Shown here: positions 46,749 through 56,174 of the stretch, piece after piece
Numbering within the stretch: the first letter of the stretch is position 1
How the letters are laid out: each line of letters opens with the position of its first letter
Assembly: GCF_014863355.1 (NCBI RefSeq)
Contig: NZ_JACZEP010000002.1
Span: 186,001-250,000 of the forward strand
DNA from: Aminobacter carboxidus
Lineage (GTDB): Bacteria > Pseudomonadota > Alphaproteobacteria > Rhizobiales > Rhizobiaceae
Reading direction: 5' to 3'
Length of the DNA stretch: 64,000 nt
Notes under the pieces: model-generated
The model's database searches: none
What the model was told of the DNA's origin: nothing
The model's input: only the letters and a program-made list of their open reading frames with translations
Made by a program: the position numbers and the translations under genes

Positions 46749-47987
46749 ATGGAAGATGTCGATGTTGTGATCGTCGGTGCCGGGTCCGCGGGTCTGTCGG
46801 CGGCAAAAGCGCTTCGCCGGGCAGGACTTAGCTTCAAAGTGCTGGAAGCCATGGATCGCATAGGCGGTCGCGCCTGGACCAGCAACAAACACTTCGGTGT
46901 GCCCTTCGACATCGGTTGTGCCTGGCTGCATGCGGCTGACCGCAACCCCTATTTCCCTGAAGCGCAGGCCGCCGGGTGGACGATGCATCATCACGACATG
47001 AACATCGACCACCTCTATTACCGCAACCGCAAGGCGAGTGAGGCCGAGGAGGCAGCCGTCAAGGCGGCCGATGCCGCCATGACCGTTCTGCTCGAAGGCC
47101 ACAACAATGCCGACGACCGGCTTGGCGCTCTGTTGGCCAAGGGACGCTCGTCGCGCGCCGCAGCCACCTTCTGCGGACCGATGGATTTCGGCACCGACGA
47201 GGACGAAATATCCATCGCTGACTTCAGGAATGCCGCCGACCTCGATCCCAATTACTTCACCAAAGAGGGTTATGGCACGCTCGTTGCGCGTTTCGGTGCC
47301 GACGTGCCAGTCGAGCTTGGCACGCCGGTGCGCCGGATCGACTGGGATGGCTCGGGCGTCAGCTGTCACACCGATCGCGGGGTGCTGCGCGCCGATGCGG
47401 TGATCGTGACCGCATCGCCGGCGGTGCTGGCCTTCGAAGAGATCGCCTTTTCGCCGGCGCTGCCGGAAAGCTACATGACAGCCTTTTTCGACCTGCCGAT
47501 GGGCATGCTGACCAAGCTCCCTGTCGAAATCAAAGGCAGCCGCCTTGGGCTCAAGCCCTTCGACGACCTCCTTGTCGAACGTGCCGCGCGCCACGACATC
47601 TATTTCCTCAGCTTTCCCTTCGATCTCAACCTGATGGTCGGCTTCGTCGGCGGCGATTTCGCCTGGGAGCTGTCGGCTGCCGGCGAGGCCGCAGGTGCCG
47701 ATTTCGCCACCGACAGGCTGTGCGAGATCTTCGGCAACGACACGCGCAGGCATGTCGGCCGCGCCATGATGACCAACTGGGGGGCGGAACGCTATGTCAG
47801 GGGCGCCTACGCCGCCGCCCGTCCCGGTCGCGCCGAAGCGCGGTCGATACTGATGCATCCCGTCGGTGAGCGCATATTCTTCGCCGGCGAGCACCTTGCG
47901 GGACCGCTGATCCAGACCTGCGGCGGCGCTCGACTGTCGGGCGAAGCGGTGGCGCGAGCGATCGTTTCTCAGCTCATGGCACACTGA
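46749..47987 (+). CDS. FAD-dependent amine oxidase-like protein
   Basis: 412 residues. The Rossmann motif VIVGAGSAGLSAA is at 7-19, RIGGRAWT follows (37-44), and the C-terminal FAD segment is RIFFAGEHLAG. The arrangement matches flavin monoamine oxidases and phytoene-desaturase relatives. The substrate cannot be told from sequence. It is divergent from the transglycosylase gene and stands alone. No signal peptide is seen. Confidence 0.85.
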   Translation: MEDVDVVIVGAGSAGLSAAKALRRAGLSFKVLEAMDRIGGRAWTSNKHFGVPFDIGCAWLHAADRNPYFPEAQAAGWTMHHHDMNIDHLYYRNRKASEAEEAAVKAADAAMTVLLEGHNNADDRLGALLAKGRSSRAAATFCGPMDFGTDEDEISIADFRNAADLDPNYFTKEGYGTLVARFGADVPVELGTPVRRIDWDGSGVSCHTDRGVLRADAVIVTASPAVLAFEEIAFSPALPESYMTAFFDLPMGMLTKLPVEIKGSRLGLKPFDDLLVERAARHDIYFLSFPFDLNLMVGFVGGDFAWELSAAGEAAGADFATDRLCEIFGNDTRRHVGRAMMTNWGAERYVRGAYAAARPGRAEARSILMHPVGERIFFAGEHLAGPLIQTCGGARLSGEAVARAIVSQLMAH

Positions 47988-48112
47988 GGGCCGCCGCGCT
48001 CGCAAGCGTCAATCTGCCACAATTCGTGAGCGTTGCGGGCCATTTCATCAGGAACTGATGCCTGTCCACGCCGTTTTCGCTCCCTGAGGGACCAAGAAAA
48101 CGGAGCGAAAAG

Positions 48113-48724
48113 ATGAAAACCAAACTGTTGTTGCCCGCCGTTGCGGGCGCCCTTCTCGCCTTCTCCGGCCCGTCATTCGCAGACGTTGCGGTGCAGGCGG
48201 CGACCGATCTCAATGTCCGCGCCGGCCCGGGACCGCAGTATCCTGTCATCGGTGTCATCGGCGCGGGGCAAGGCACGACACTCCGCGGCTGCCTTGAAAG
48301 CAGCAAATGGTGCAGTGTTGCCGATTCCGGTGGTGATGGCTGGGTCTATTCCGACTATCTGGTCGGTGATTTTGGCGGTCAGCAGATCGCTCTCTCCGCA
48401 CGCCCGGCCGATTCCGGCGTGATTGTCGTTGACCCGCCCGCCGCCGGTGGCGCTGGCGACGTCGTCATCGACGGCACGACGGGAGCGATTGTCGCTGGCG
48501 ATACCATGCCGGCCATCGAGCCGCCCGGCGCGGTGCGCACCTATGTGACCGACAACCGGATCGAGCCGGTCTATCTCGACGGCGAAGTCGTCGTCGGCGC
48601 CGGACTGCCTGACACTGTCGAGCTGACCGAGATTCCCGACTACGAATACCGCTATGTCTATGTGAACGGCCAGCCCGTGCTGGTCGAGCCGTCGACGCGG
48701 CGCGTGGTCTATGTCGTGCGCTAG
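48113..48724 (+). CDS. Exported protein with SH3-like domain and DUF1236-type tail
   Basis: 203 residues. Signal peptide about 1-23 (cleavage after SFA). Residues 24-90 resemble a bacterial SH3 domain (ATDLNVRAGPGPQYPVIGVI, GGDGWVYSDYL), often cell-wall or peptide binding. The C-terminal part has tandem VTDNRIEPVYLDGEVVVG and YVYVNGQPVLVEPSTRRVVY segments typical of DUF1236-like rhizobial proteins. It is a single gene, probably periplasmic or surface-bound. Its exact role is unknown. Confidence 0.85.
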   Translation: MKTKLLLPAVAGALLAFSGPSFADVAVQAATDLNVRAGPGPQYPVIGVIGAGQGTTLRGCLESSKWCSVADSGGDGWVYSDYLVGDFGGQQIALSARPADSGVIVVDPPAAGGAGDVVIDGTTGAIVAGDTMPAIEPPGAVRTYVTDNRIEPVYLDGEVVVGAGLPDTVELTEIPDYEYRYVYVNGQPVLVEPSTRRVVYVVR

Positions 48725-48771
48725 ACCTAATTGCCGGTCGCTGGGCGAACTGCCCGGCGGCCGGAGCTAGA

Positions 48772-50493
48772 CTAGAACCGGATCGCCGGTGCCTTTTCAG
48801 GAACTTGCTCGGCCTGCTTCAGCATGCGTTCGAACTCGCTCGCCGGCAGCGCCTTGGAATAGAGGTAGCCTTGGCCGACGCGGCAGCCCATGGCGTAGAG
48901 CGCCGCCTCCTGCGCCCTCGTCTCGATGCCTTCGGCTACAACCGACAGCCCCATGTCCCTGGCCATGCCGAGCACCGCGCGCACGATCGCCGCATCCTGC
49001 GGATCTCGCAACATGTCACGGACGAAGCTGCGGTCGACCTTGAGCACCGTGAGCGGGAAGCGTTTGATGGTGCTGAGTGCTGCGTGGCCGGTGCCGAAAT
49101 CGTCGAAGGCGAGACCGACACCTGCCTTGCCGAGCTTGCGGAACGGCGCCAGCGTGCGCTCCTCATAGTCGAGCGCGATGGTTTCGGTGACTTCGAGTTC
49201 CAGCGCGTTAGCCGGCAAGCCATGACGCGACAGCGTGGAGGTCACCGTGTCCGCCAGGTTGCCGGCATTGACCTGCACGGCGAACAGATTGATGGCCATG
49301 GTGATCGGGGCAAATCCGTCGGCACGCCACTTGGCCGATTGCCGGCAGGCTTCTTCGAGAATCCAGTTGCCCACGGTCAGCGCCCCGGAATGGGTTTCGA
49401 GCACGGCGAGGAAGTCGGCAGGCGCGAGCAACCCGCGCGACGGATGGTTCCAGCGCAGCAGCGCCTCGGCGCCCAGCACCTTGCCGGACTCAAGGCAGAC
49501 CTGTGGCTGGTAATGCAGCACGAACTCGCGTGCGCCGATGGCGCGCAGCAGCTCGTCCTGCAGAGCGCGCCGCACCGCCACCGCATTGCGCATGCCCGGT
49601 TCGAATATGCGATAGCTGCTGCCCTGCTGGCGTGCGCGGAAGAGCGCCAGGTCGGCGCTGGCCATCAGCTCTTCCGGTTCTGCGCCGTCGCGGGGCGCGA
49701 CCGCGCCGCCGATGCTGACGCCGAGCTTGAGCAGGTGATCGCCGATCTCGAAGGGCTGCTCGAAGGAATGCAGCAAGCTGTTTGCCGCCGCCGCGACCGC
49801 CGCAGGCTTGTCGATGCCGCGCAACAGCACTGCGAACTCGTCGCTGCCGAGCCTCGCCACCATCGCATTGGCGTCGAGCGCGGCAGGCAGGCGCACTGCA
49901 AGTGCCTGCAGCAGCGTGTCGCCGGTGGCGTGGCCGAGCGTGTCGTTGACCTTTTTGAAGCCGTCGAGGTCGACAAGCAGCAGCCCGGTCGCCTCGCCTT
50001 TCGAAAGCGCGTCCTCGAGCTGCATGTCGAACTGGAGGCGGTTGGGCAGGCCGGTCAGCGTATCCTGATGCGCCAGGCGATGCAGCCGCATGTCGCGCTG
50101 CCTGCGCTCGGAGATGTCGCGGATGATGCCGCCCATCGATACGCCATTCGGTCCTTGCCAGACGGAAAGCGACAGTTCGATAGGAAACTCCGAGCCGTCG
50201 CGGCGCAAGGCCGAAACCTCGACGGTCTTGCCGCTTAGCTTCGACGGTTCGCCAGCGCCAACACGGGCGATTCCGGCATTGTGGGCGCCGCGCAAGCGAG
50301 CGGGAATGATCAGGTCGAGCGTCTGTCCGACCATTTCGGCTCTGTCATAGCCGAACATGCGCTCGGCCGACTTGTTGACAAAGGAGATGTTGCGGCCGGC
50401 ATCGATGACCACCAGCGCGAATTCGATGTTCTCGACAAAGCCGGCAAGCGGCGAGGCGTCTGCGGTCGGGGTCATGAAGCCACCACCGTCCAT
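48772..50493 (-). CDS. PAS-GGDEF-EAL cyclic-di-GMP protein, degenerate GGDEF
   Basis: 573 residues with PAS (about 15-130), GGDEF (about 140-300) and EAL (about 320-560). The active site of the cyclase reads GSDEF (216-220) and no RxxD inhibitory site is seen. The EAL domain keeps EAL (343-345), DDFGTGH, the lysine of VLKVDRSF and AEGIET. It is therefore more likely a phosphodiesterase with a regulatory GGDEF. Start may also be the ATG 6 codons downstream; neither has a clear ribosome site. Confidence 0.93.
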   Translation of the reverse strand: MDGGGFMTPTADASPLAGFVENIEFALVVIDAGRNISFVNKSAERMFGYDRAEMVGQTLDLIIPARLRGAHNAGIARVGAGEPSKLSGKTVEVSALRRDGSEFPIELSLSVWQGPNGVSMGGIIRDISERRQRDMRLHRLAHQDTLTGLPNRLQFDMQLEDALSKGEATGLLLVDLDGFKKVNDTLGHATGDTLLQALAVRLPAALDANAMVARLGSDEFAVLLRGIDKPAAVAAAANSLLHSFEQPFEIGDHLLKLGVSIGGAVAPRDGAEPEELMASADLALFRARQQGSSYRIFEPGMRNAVAVRRALQDELLRAIGAREFVLHYQPQVCLESGKVLGAEALLRWNHPSRGLLAPADFLAVLETHSGALTVGNWILEEACRQSAKWRADGFAPITMAINLFAVQVNAGNLADTVTSTLSRHGLPANALELEVTETIALDYEERTLAPFRKLGKAGVGLAFDDFGTGHAALSTIKRFPLTVLKVDRSFVRDMLRDPQDAAIVRAVLGMARDMGLSVVAEGIETRAQEAALYAMGCRVGQGYLYSKALPASEFERMLKQAEQVPEKAPAIRF

Positions 50494-50867
50494 AATTTAT
50501 GCGGATCAACCCGTTGATCACACATGGTGGTAGAAGACTCTAAAATAGTACATGTATCCCCCCGGATGGCGCGGATGATAGCAGGGAAGTATTAACAGCC
50601 GCTGATTTTCGACTGAGAATCCCCCAATAATCTCGCTCCCGCGGCCTTTGCCTTGACTCCCTGGCCATTTTCCTGTCTACAGCCGACAAATTCCGCGACG
50701 AGTTTCACTCCGAGCGGCCGACCGGGACGCCCTAGTGGCTAATATACGATCCCGGAGGCCAACACCCGGCAGCGCAGTGCGCCCCCGGGTGCTTTTTGGT
50801 TTGGATCAGGCGCGCGGAGGCATTACCTCTCGGTTCGACACCGGTTGGCTGAGAGAAGGGAAGTCGA
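50494..50867. other. 374-bp gap upstream of ffh
   Basis: No gene is supported here. Seen are an AT-rich stretch near 50500-50620, a weak promoter-like TTGACT (50653-50658), TAATAT (50740-50745), and an intrinsic terminator at 50763-50797 on the plus strand. That terminator implies a short plus-strand transcript (leader or small RNA) ending 70 bp before ffh. Confidence 0.5.
50763..50797 (+). terminator. Intrinsic terminator upstream of ffh
   Basis: CACCCGG and CCGGGTG pair around a 15-nt loop and are followed by CTTTTT. No plus-strand gene ends nearby, the last being at 48724. Confidence 0.75.
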
Positions 50868-52451
50868 ATGTTTGAATCGCTGCAAGAGCGGCTTGGATCG
50901 ATCCTGAACGGCCTGACCGGCCGTGGCGCACTGTCGGAAGCCGACGTCTCGGCAGCCCTGCGCGAGGTTCGCCGTGCCTTGCTTGAAGCCGACGTAGCGC
51001 TGGAAGTCGTCCGCTCGTTCACCGACAAGGTGCGTGAAAAGGCCGTCGGTGCCGCGGTCCTGAAGTCGATCAAGCCCGGGCAGATGGTCGTCAAGATCGT
51101 CCATGACGAGCTGGTCGAGATGCTCGGCTCCGAAGGCGTCGCCATCGATCTCAACGCGCCCGCGCCGGTCGTCATCATGATGGTCGGCCTGCAGGGCTCG
51201 GGCAAGACCACGACTTCGGCCAAGATCGCCAAGCGCCTCACCGAGCGCCAGGGCAAGAAGGTCCTGATGGCCTCGCTCGACACGCGCCGCCCGGCTGCGC
51301 AAGAGCAGCTGCGCCAGCTTGGCGAGCAGACCAAGGTCGCTACCCTTCCCGTCGTCGCCGGCCAGTCGCCGGTCGATATCGCCAAGCGCGCCGTCCAGGC
51401 AGCCAAGCTAGGCGGCCATGACGTCGTCATCCTCGACACCGCCGGCCGCACCCATATCGACGAGCCGCTGATGGTCGAGATGGCCGACATCCGCAAGGTG
51501 TCGGACCCGCACGAAATCCTGCTCGTAGCCGACTCGCTTACCGGCCAGGACGCCGTCAACCTCGCCAAGAATTTCGACGACCGTGTCGGCATCACCGGCC
51601 TTGTGCTGACCCGCATGGACGGCGATGGCCGCGGCGGTGCAGCACTTTCGATGCGCGCCGTCACCGGCAAGCCGATCAAGCTGATCGGCGTCGGCGAAAA
51701 GATGGATGCGCTTGAGGAGTTCTATCCCAAGCGTATCGCCGACCGCATCCTCGGCATGGGCGACATTGTCTCGCTGGTCGAGAAGGCTGCCGAAAACATC
51801 GACGCGGAAAAAGCCGCGGCGATGGCCAAGAAGATGCAGTCGGGCAAGTTCGACCTGAACGACCTCGCCGACCAGCTTGGCCAGATGCAGAAGATGGGCG
51901 GCATGGGCGGCATCATGGGAATGATGCCGGGCATGGGCAAGATGAAAGACCAGATGGCCGCCGCTGGCCTGGACGACAAGATGTTCGGGCGCCAGATCGC
52001 CATCATCTCGTCGATGACCAAGGCCGAGCGCGCCAATCCCGACGTGTTGAAGCACTCGCGCAAGAAGCGCATCGCGGCGGGCTCCGGCACCGATGCGGCC
52101 GAGATCAACAAGCTGCTCAAGATGCACCGCCAGATGGCGGACATGATGAAAGCCATGGGCGGCAAGGGCAAGGGCGGTGGCCTGATGCGCGGCATGATGG
52201 GCGGCCTGGCTTCCAAGATGGGCCTCGGCGGCATGGGTGGAATGGGCGGCATGCCGGACCTGTCCAAGATGGACCCCAAGCAGCTCGAGGCCTTGCAGAA
52301 GCAGGCGGAAGCCGCCGGTCTCGGTGGCGGGCTCAAGGGCCTCCCCGGCGGCGGCTTGCCCGGTATGGGCGGTGGTTTGCCCGGCCTGCCCGGCGGCATG
52401 AAGCTTCCGGGTCTCGGCGGCGGCCTGCCTGGCCTTGGCAAGAAGAAGTGA
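50868..52451 (+). CDS. ffh: Signal recognition particle protein Ffh (SRP54)
   Basis: 527 residues. N domain, then the GTPase with GLQGSGKTTTSAKIAK (G1), DTRRPAAQEQL, DTAGRTHID and TRMDGDGRGGAAL, then the Met-rich M domain. The C-terminal 90 residues or so are an unusually Gly/Met/Pro/Leu-rich tail with repeated GGLPG units. It binds signal peptides on ribosomes and docks on FtsY. It is followed by chorismate mutase and rpsP at close spacing. Confidence 0.97.
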   Translation: MFESLQERLGSILNGLTGRGALSEADVSAALREVRRALLEADVALEVVRSFTDKVREKAVGAAVLKSIKPGQMVVKIVHDELVEMLGSEGVAIDLNAPAPVVIMMVGLQGSGKTTTSAKIAKRLTERQGKKVLMASLDTRRPAAQEQLRQLGEQTKVATLPVVAGQSPVDIAKRAVQAAKLGGHDVVILDTAGRTHIDEPLMVEMADIRKVSDPHEILLVADSLTGQDAVNLAKNFDDRVGITGLVLTRMDGDGRGGAALSMRAVTGKPIKLIGVGEKMDALEEFYPKRIADRILGMGDIVSLVEKAAENIDAEKAAAMAKKMQSGKFDLNDLADQLGQMQKMGGMGGIMGMMPGMGKMKDQMAAAGLDDKMFGRQIAIISSMTKAERANPDVLKHSRKKRIAAGSGTDAAEINKLLKMHRQMADMMKAMGGKGKGGGLMRGMMGGLASKMGLGGMGGMGGMPDLSKMDPKQLEALQKQAEAAGLGGGLKGLPGGGLPGMGGGLPGLPGGMKLPGLGGGLPGLGKKK

Positions 52452-52461
52452 GGAGCGCTGA

Positions 52462-52788
52462 ATGACCGACACCAATCCTCAGGCTCTGCTCCAGGAACTG
52501 CGCGCTTCGATCGACAACATCGACGCCGCCCTGATTCACATGCTGGCCGAGCGTTTCCGCTGCACCAAGGCAGTCGGCGTGCTCAAGGCGACCCATGGTC
52601 TGCCGCCGGCCGATCCGACACGCGAACAGACCCAGATCGCGCGGCTCCGGCGCCTTGCCGACGATGCGCATCTCGACCCCGATTTCGCGGAGAAGTTCTT
52701 GAACTTCATCATCCGCGAGGTGATCAGACACCACGAAATGCTGGCCGCCGAGCGAAATGGCGGCTCAGACAGGACCACCTCCGCCTGA
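52462..52788 (+). CDS. Chorismate mutase (AroQ type)
   Basis: 108 residues, all helical. AroQ features are LRASIDNIDAALIHMLAERFRC at the N-terminus, VGVLKATHGLPPADPTREQ and FAEKFLNFIIREVIRHHE. It converts chorismate to prephenate in phenylalanine/tyrosine synthesis. It lies 10 bp after ffh with GGAG upstream, an arrangement usual in rhizobia. Confidence 0.92.
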   Translation: MTDTNPQALLQELRASIDNIDAALIHMLAERFRCTKAVGVLKATHGLPPADPTREQTQIARLRRLADDAHLDPDFAEKFLNFIIREVIRHHEMLAAERNGGSDRTTSA

Positions 52789-52844
52789 AGGCGGAATAAG
52801 CAGAACATACCAAACCCAAGACAGAACTATTCAGGAGTAAGACA

Positions 52845-53240
52845 ATGTCCCTTAAGATCCGCCTGGCTCGTGCCGGCTCCAAGAAGCGCCCCTACTACCA
52901 CATCGTCATCGCTGACGCCCGCAGCCCGCGCGACGGCCGCTTCATCGAGGCGATCGGTGCCTGGAACCCGCTGCTGCCCAAGGACGGCGACCGCGTCAAG
53001 ATCGACGGCGACCGCGTCAAGCATTGGCTGGCGAACGGCGCGCTGCCGACCGACCGCGTTGCCCGCTTCCTCGACGAGGCCGGCCTGGTCAAGCGCGAAA
53101 CCCGCTCGAATCCGACCAAGGGCGAGCCGGGCAAGAAGGCCCAGGAGCGTCTGGCTGCCCTCAAGAAGGCCCAGGACGACGCCGCCGCTGCCATCGCTGC
53201 CGCTGCTGCCGCTCCGGCTGCCGAAGCTTCGGCAGAGTAA
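52845..53240 (+). CDS. rpsP: 30S ribosomal protein S16
   Basis: 131 residues. [20 protein letters not shown] and the following [15 protein letters not shown] are the S16 signature. The C-terminal extension of about 45 residues ([20 protein letters not shown]) is the alanine-rich tail common in alphaproteobacteria. AGGAG precedes the start. The usual partners rimM, trmD and rplS do not follow; a terminator does. Confidence 0.97.
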   Translation: MSLKIRLARAGSKKRPYYHIVIADARSPRDGRFIEAIGAWNPLLPKDGDRVKIDGDRVKHWLANGALPTDRVARFLDEAGLVKRETRSNPTKGEPGKKAQERLAALKKAQDDAAAAIAAAAAAPAAEASAE

Positions 53241-53632
53241 TTTTCGCTATTTTGGCGGTACAGGACGGCGGGCCGAAAGGTCCGCCGTTTTGCGTTTCAG
53301 GGGCCGGTTTCGAGCCCTTTCCCGACCAAGCCCGGGCTGCGCGGCGCCATCGCTGCTTCCGGCTAAGTTCATGACATTTATATGACATTCCGCTTAAGCA
53401 AGCGGTAAGCCCGCGCCGGCTAGGTTGCCGGTGATGGCGCGTTGGCGAAGAGCACCGCGCAGGCATGATGCCGCGCCGTCGCGCCGAACCCGCTTCGGCA
53501 TGTGCTGAAATCGATGCGACGCTGTGTCGACGCCCGACGAAGGTCGGGCGGCCGAGCGCATGGCGTTGCGCAATGGCAGGTGACGACGTGATGCTGATGG
53601 CGATGCGGAGAGGAAAGTGGCAAGGCGACGAG
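53241..53632. other. 392-bp gap after rpsP
   Basis: It holds the rpsP terminator (53265-53291), then GC-rich DNA with an open frame leading into the GGDEF-EAL gene. Alternative starts at 53465, 53573 or 53603 would extend that protein by up to 56 residues, but the extra sequence looks unlike protein and lacks ribosome sites. No rimM remnant was recognised. Confidence 0.5.
53265..53291 (+). terminator. Intrinsic terminator after rpsP
   Basis: A 10-bp GC-rich stem closed by a GAAA tetraloop, followed by TTTT, 25 bp after the rpsP stop. Confidence 0.85.
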
Positions 53633-56107
53633 ATGACAGCGCCCGACCCGCTTGAGCAAAGCGCCAATGGCGACGGTTCGAGCGACATCGCCACCGAATT
53701 CGACGACGTCAGGCTGGTGCAGCGGCGTTGGCAGGCGGCCTGCATCGACGGCGCCCTGCCGCCCTATGAAGAGCTGGCACTCGGCAGCGTCGGCCGCTTC
53801 GCCGACGAGATGGCCGTGGTTCGCCTCCAGCCCGGCACCGACAGCTTCATCCTGCGGGCTGGGCCGCGCTTCAGCGCCATTGCCGGCTTGAGCGAGCCCG
53901 CAGCCGTACTCTCTGTGCTGCCATTCCCTTTCCAGCGCGCCATATCAGGCGCGATCGAACTTGCCCGCCCGGCGGCCCGCCCGCGGCTGGCGCTGTGCCG
54001 TTCGATCATCGACGGCATGGTCTCCGCTGTCGAGGTTCTGGCGCTGCCGCTGTCATGCCGCTGGCCGGGCGAGTACTTCCTCGTCTTTGCCCGGCCGCGC
54101 AAAAGCCAGATCGATCTCGCCCGCCTGCTGATCAACTCGACCGACGAGGGTATCCTGGCGCTCAGCGCGCTCGATTCCGCCGGGGCCGAGGCGCGGGATT
54201 ACCAGGTCCTCAGCATCAACAACGCCGCCGCGCGCTTTCTCGGCGTGTCGGCCGAAGACATGCGCTTCAGGCTGCTGTCGCAGTCAAACGCCGCCCGCGG
54301 CCTGTCACGCCTGCTCGACGAATGCGGCGTTGCCCGCGCGCATGGCGTGGCCGCGCCGTCGCTCGAACTGGAGTACCAGCTTGATGGCGAAACCGTTTCG
54401 CTGCAGGTCGGCGTCGCCGAGACCGATGGCCTGCTGGCGGTGACCCTGACCGACATACGCGAGATCCGGAACCGCGAAACGCTGTTTCGCTCGCTTTTCG
54501 ACGACAATCCGGTGCCGATGTATGTGCGCCAGGTCGATGGCGGCGCGTTCCTGAACGTCAACACTGCTGCGCTCAACCTCTATGGCCGCGGCCGCGGCGA
54601 GTTCCTGGCGCTCGGCATCGCCGACCTGGAGCCCGACGTCGTCGGCTTGCCGGCCTCTGGCGAGCGCTATGTGCGCCACCGCACGGCCGCCGGCAGCGAA
54701 CTCGATGTCATCGAGTATGCCAGGAACATTCAGGTCGGCACCGCGCCGGCGACGCTGTCGACGATCGTCGACATTACCGAGCGCAAGCGCGCCGAGGACC
54801 GCATTTCATTCCTCGCCCACCACGACCCGCTGACCGGTGTCGGCAACCGCACGACCTTCTCGCAGGAGATCGAAGAGGCGGTGGCGACAGCAGTCGCCGG
54901 GCACCAACCCTTCGTGCTGCTGCTTGTAGACCTCGACGACTTCAAGGCCGTCAACGATACGCTGGGCCATGCCGCCGGCGATTCCCTGCTGGTCGAAACG
55001 GCGGACCGAATCCGCAAGCTCCTGCGCCGCAGTGATCTTGTCGCCCGGCTGGGCGGCGACGAGTTCGCCATCCTGCTGCGCGGCGCGCTCAGCCGCGCCG
55101 ATGTCGAGACGCTGGCCAAGCGCATCATCCAGGCAATCAGCGAGCCACACCTCTATGAGGGACACAAGCTCGCGATCGGCGCCAGCCTGGGTGCCGCGAT
55201 CGCGCCAGCCGATGCCCGCGAGGCCGGCACGTTGCTCAAATGCGCCGATCTGGCGCTCTACCGCTCGAAACGTGACGGCAAGGGCGCGTTCCACTTCTTT
55301 GAACCGGAGATGGACGCCGAGATGCGCGACCGCCGCGAGCTCGAATTCGAGTTGCGCTGCGCCGATCTCGACCGCGAGCTGGAGCTGCATTACCAGCCGA
55401 TCATCTCGGTGAAGACGGGCGCGCTGCGCGGTTTCGAAGCGCTGGTGCGCTGGCGCAATCCCAGGCGCGGCATGGTCTCGCCGGCGGAATTCATCCCGCT
55501 CGCCGAGGAAACCGGCATGATCGAGGCGATCGGGCGCTGGGTGCTCGACGAGGCCTGCCGCCGCGCCTCCACCTGGCCGGAAGACCTCGTCATTGCCGTC
55601 AACGCCTCGGCGGTGCAGTTCCGCCAGGGCCATTTCGCCGAGACCATCGGCCAGGCGATCGCCAGGTCCGGGCTCGACCCGGCGCGTCTGGAGATCGAGA
55701 TCACAGAATCCGTGCTTCTGGCCGATACCGGGGCCAATCTCGCCGTGCTGCAGCGACTCAAGGAGATCGGCGTGCGCATTGCGCTCGACGACTTCGGCAC
55801 CGGTTATTCGTCGATGAGCTATCTCAGGCGCTTTCCATTCAGCCGGCTAAAGATCGACCGTTCTTTCGTCCGCGACATCGGCTCGAGCCGTGAATCGATG
55901 GCGATCGTGCGGGCGATCATCGGTCTTGGCGCCAATCTCGGCATCGACACCACCGCCGAGGGCGTTGAAACCGGCGCTCAGCTCGAACTGCTCAGGCAGG
56001 AGCGCTGCGGCGAGATCCAAGGCTTCCTGTTCAGCCCGCCGGTCGATGGCGCCGGCGCTGCAGAGATCATCGCGAGCTACCGTGGCAACAAGGTTCAGGT
56101 GGCTTAG
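53633..56107 (+). CDS. PAS-PAS-GGDEF-EAL cyclic-di-GMP protein
   Basis: 824 residues from the ATG at 53633 (AAGG 9 bases upstream). Residues about 1-160 are an N-terminal sensory region with IAGLSEPAAVLSVL and RWPGEYFLVFARP; about 170-380 hold two PAS-like domains. GGDEF (474-478) is intact and preceded by an RxxD inhibitory motif (RRSD). EAL (602-604), DDFGTGY, RLKIDRSF and AEGVET are intact. Both cyclase and phosphodiesterase activity are possible. No membrane segments, so it is cytoplasmic. Start choice is moderately sure. Confidence 0.93.
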   Translation: MTAPDPLEQSANGDGSSDIATEFDDVRLVQRRWQAACIDGALPPYEELALGSVGRFADEMAVVRLQPGTDSFILRAGPRFSAIAGLSEPAAVLSVLPFPFQRAISGAIELARPAARPRLALCRSIIDGMVSAVEVLALPLSCRWPGEYFLVFARPRKSQIDLARLLINSTDEGILALSALDSAGAEARDYQVLSINNAAARFLGVSAEDMRFRLLSQSNAARGLSRLLDECGVARAHGVAAPSLELEYQLDGETVSLQVGVAETDGLLAVTLTDIREIRNRETLFRSLFDDNPVPMYVRQVDGGAFLNVNTAALNLYGRGRGEFLALGIADLEPDVVGLPASGERYVRHRTAAGSELDVIEYARNIQVGTAPATLSTIVDITERKRAEDRISFLAHHDPLTGVGNRTTFSQEIEEAVATAVAGHQPFVLLLVDLDDFKAVNDTLGHAAGDSLLVETADRIRKLLRRSDLVARLGGDEFAILLRGALSRADVETLAKRIIQAISEPHLYEGHKLAIGASLGAAIAPADAREAGTLLKCADLALYRSKRDGKGAFHFFEPEMDAEMRDRRELEFELRCADLDRELELHYQPIISVKTGALRGFEALVRWRNPRRGMVSPAEFIPLAEETGMIEAIGRWVLDEACRRASTWPEDLVIAVNASAVQFRQGHFAETIGQAIARSGLDPARLEIEITESVLLADTGANLAVLQRLKEIGVRIALDDFGTGYSSMSYLRRFPFSRLKIDRSFVRDIGSSRESMAIVRAIIGLGANLGIDTTAEGVETGAQLELLRQERCGEIQGFLFSPPVDGAGAAEIIASYRGNKVQVA

Positions 56108-56174
56108 GCGGTCTGCTTGACCCCTCCGTATCGCTGCGCCACCTATGCTGGAGCGAGGTCGCCGAGGAACCGCC

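Noticed and set aside
50831-50866. Possible tRNA or SRP RNA before ffh (GGTTCGA motif)
   Set aside because: The T-arm does not close, no acceptor stem or CCA context is present, and the SRP RNA core GGAAG loop is absent.
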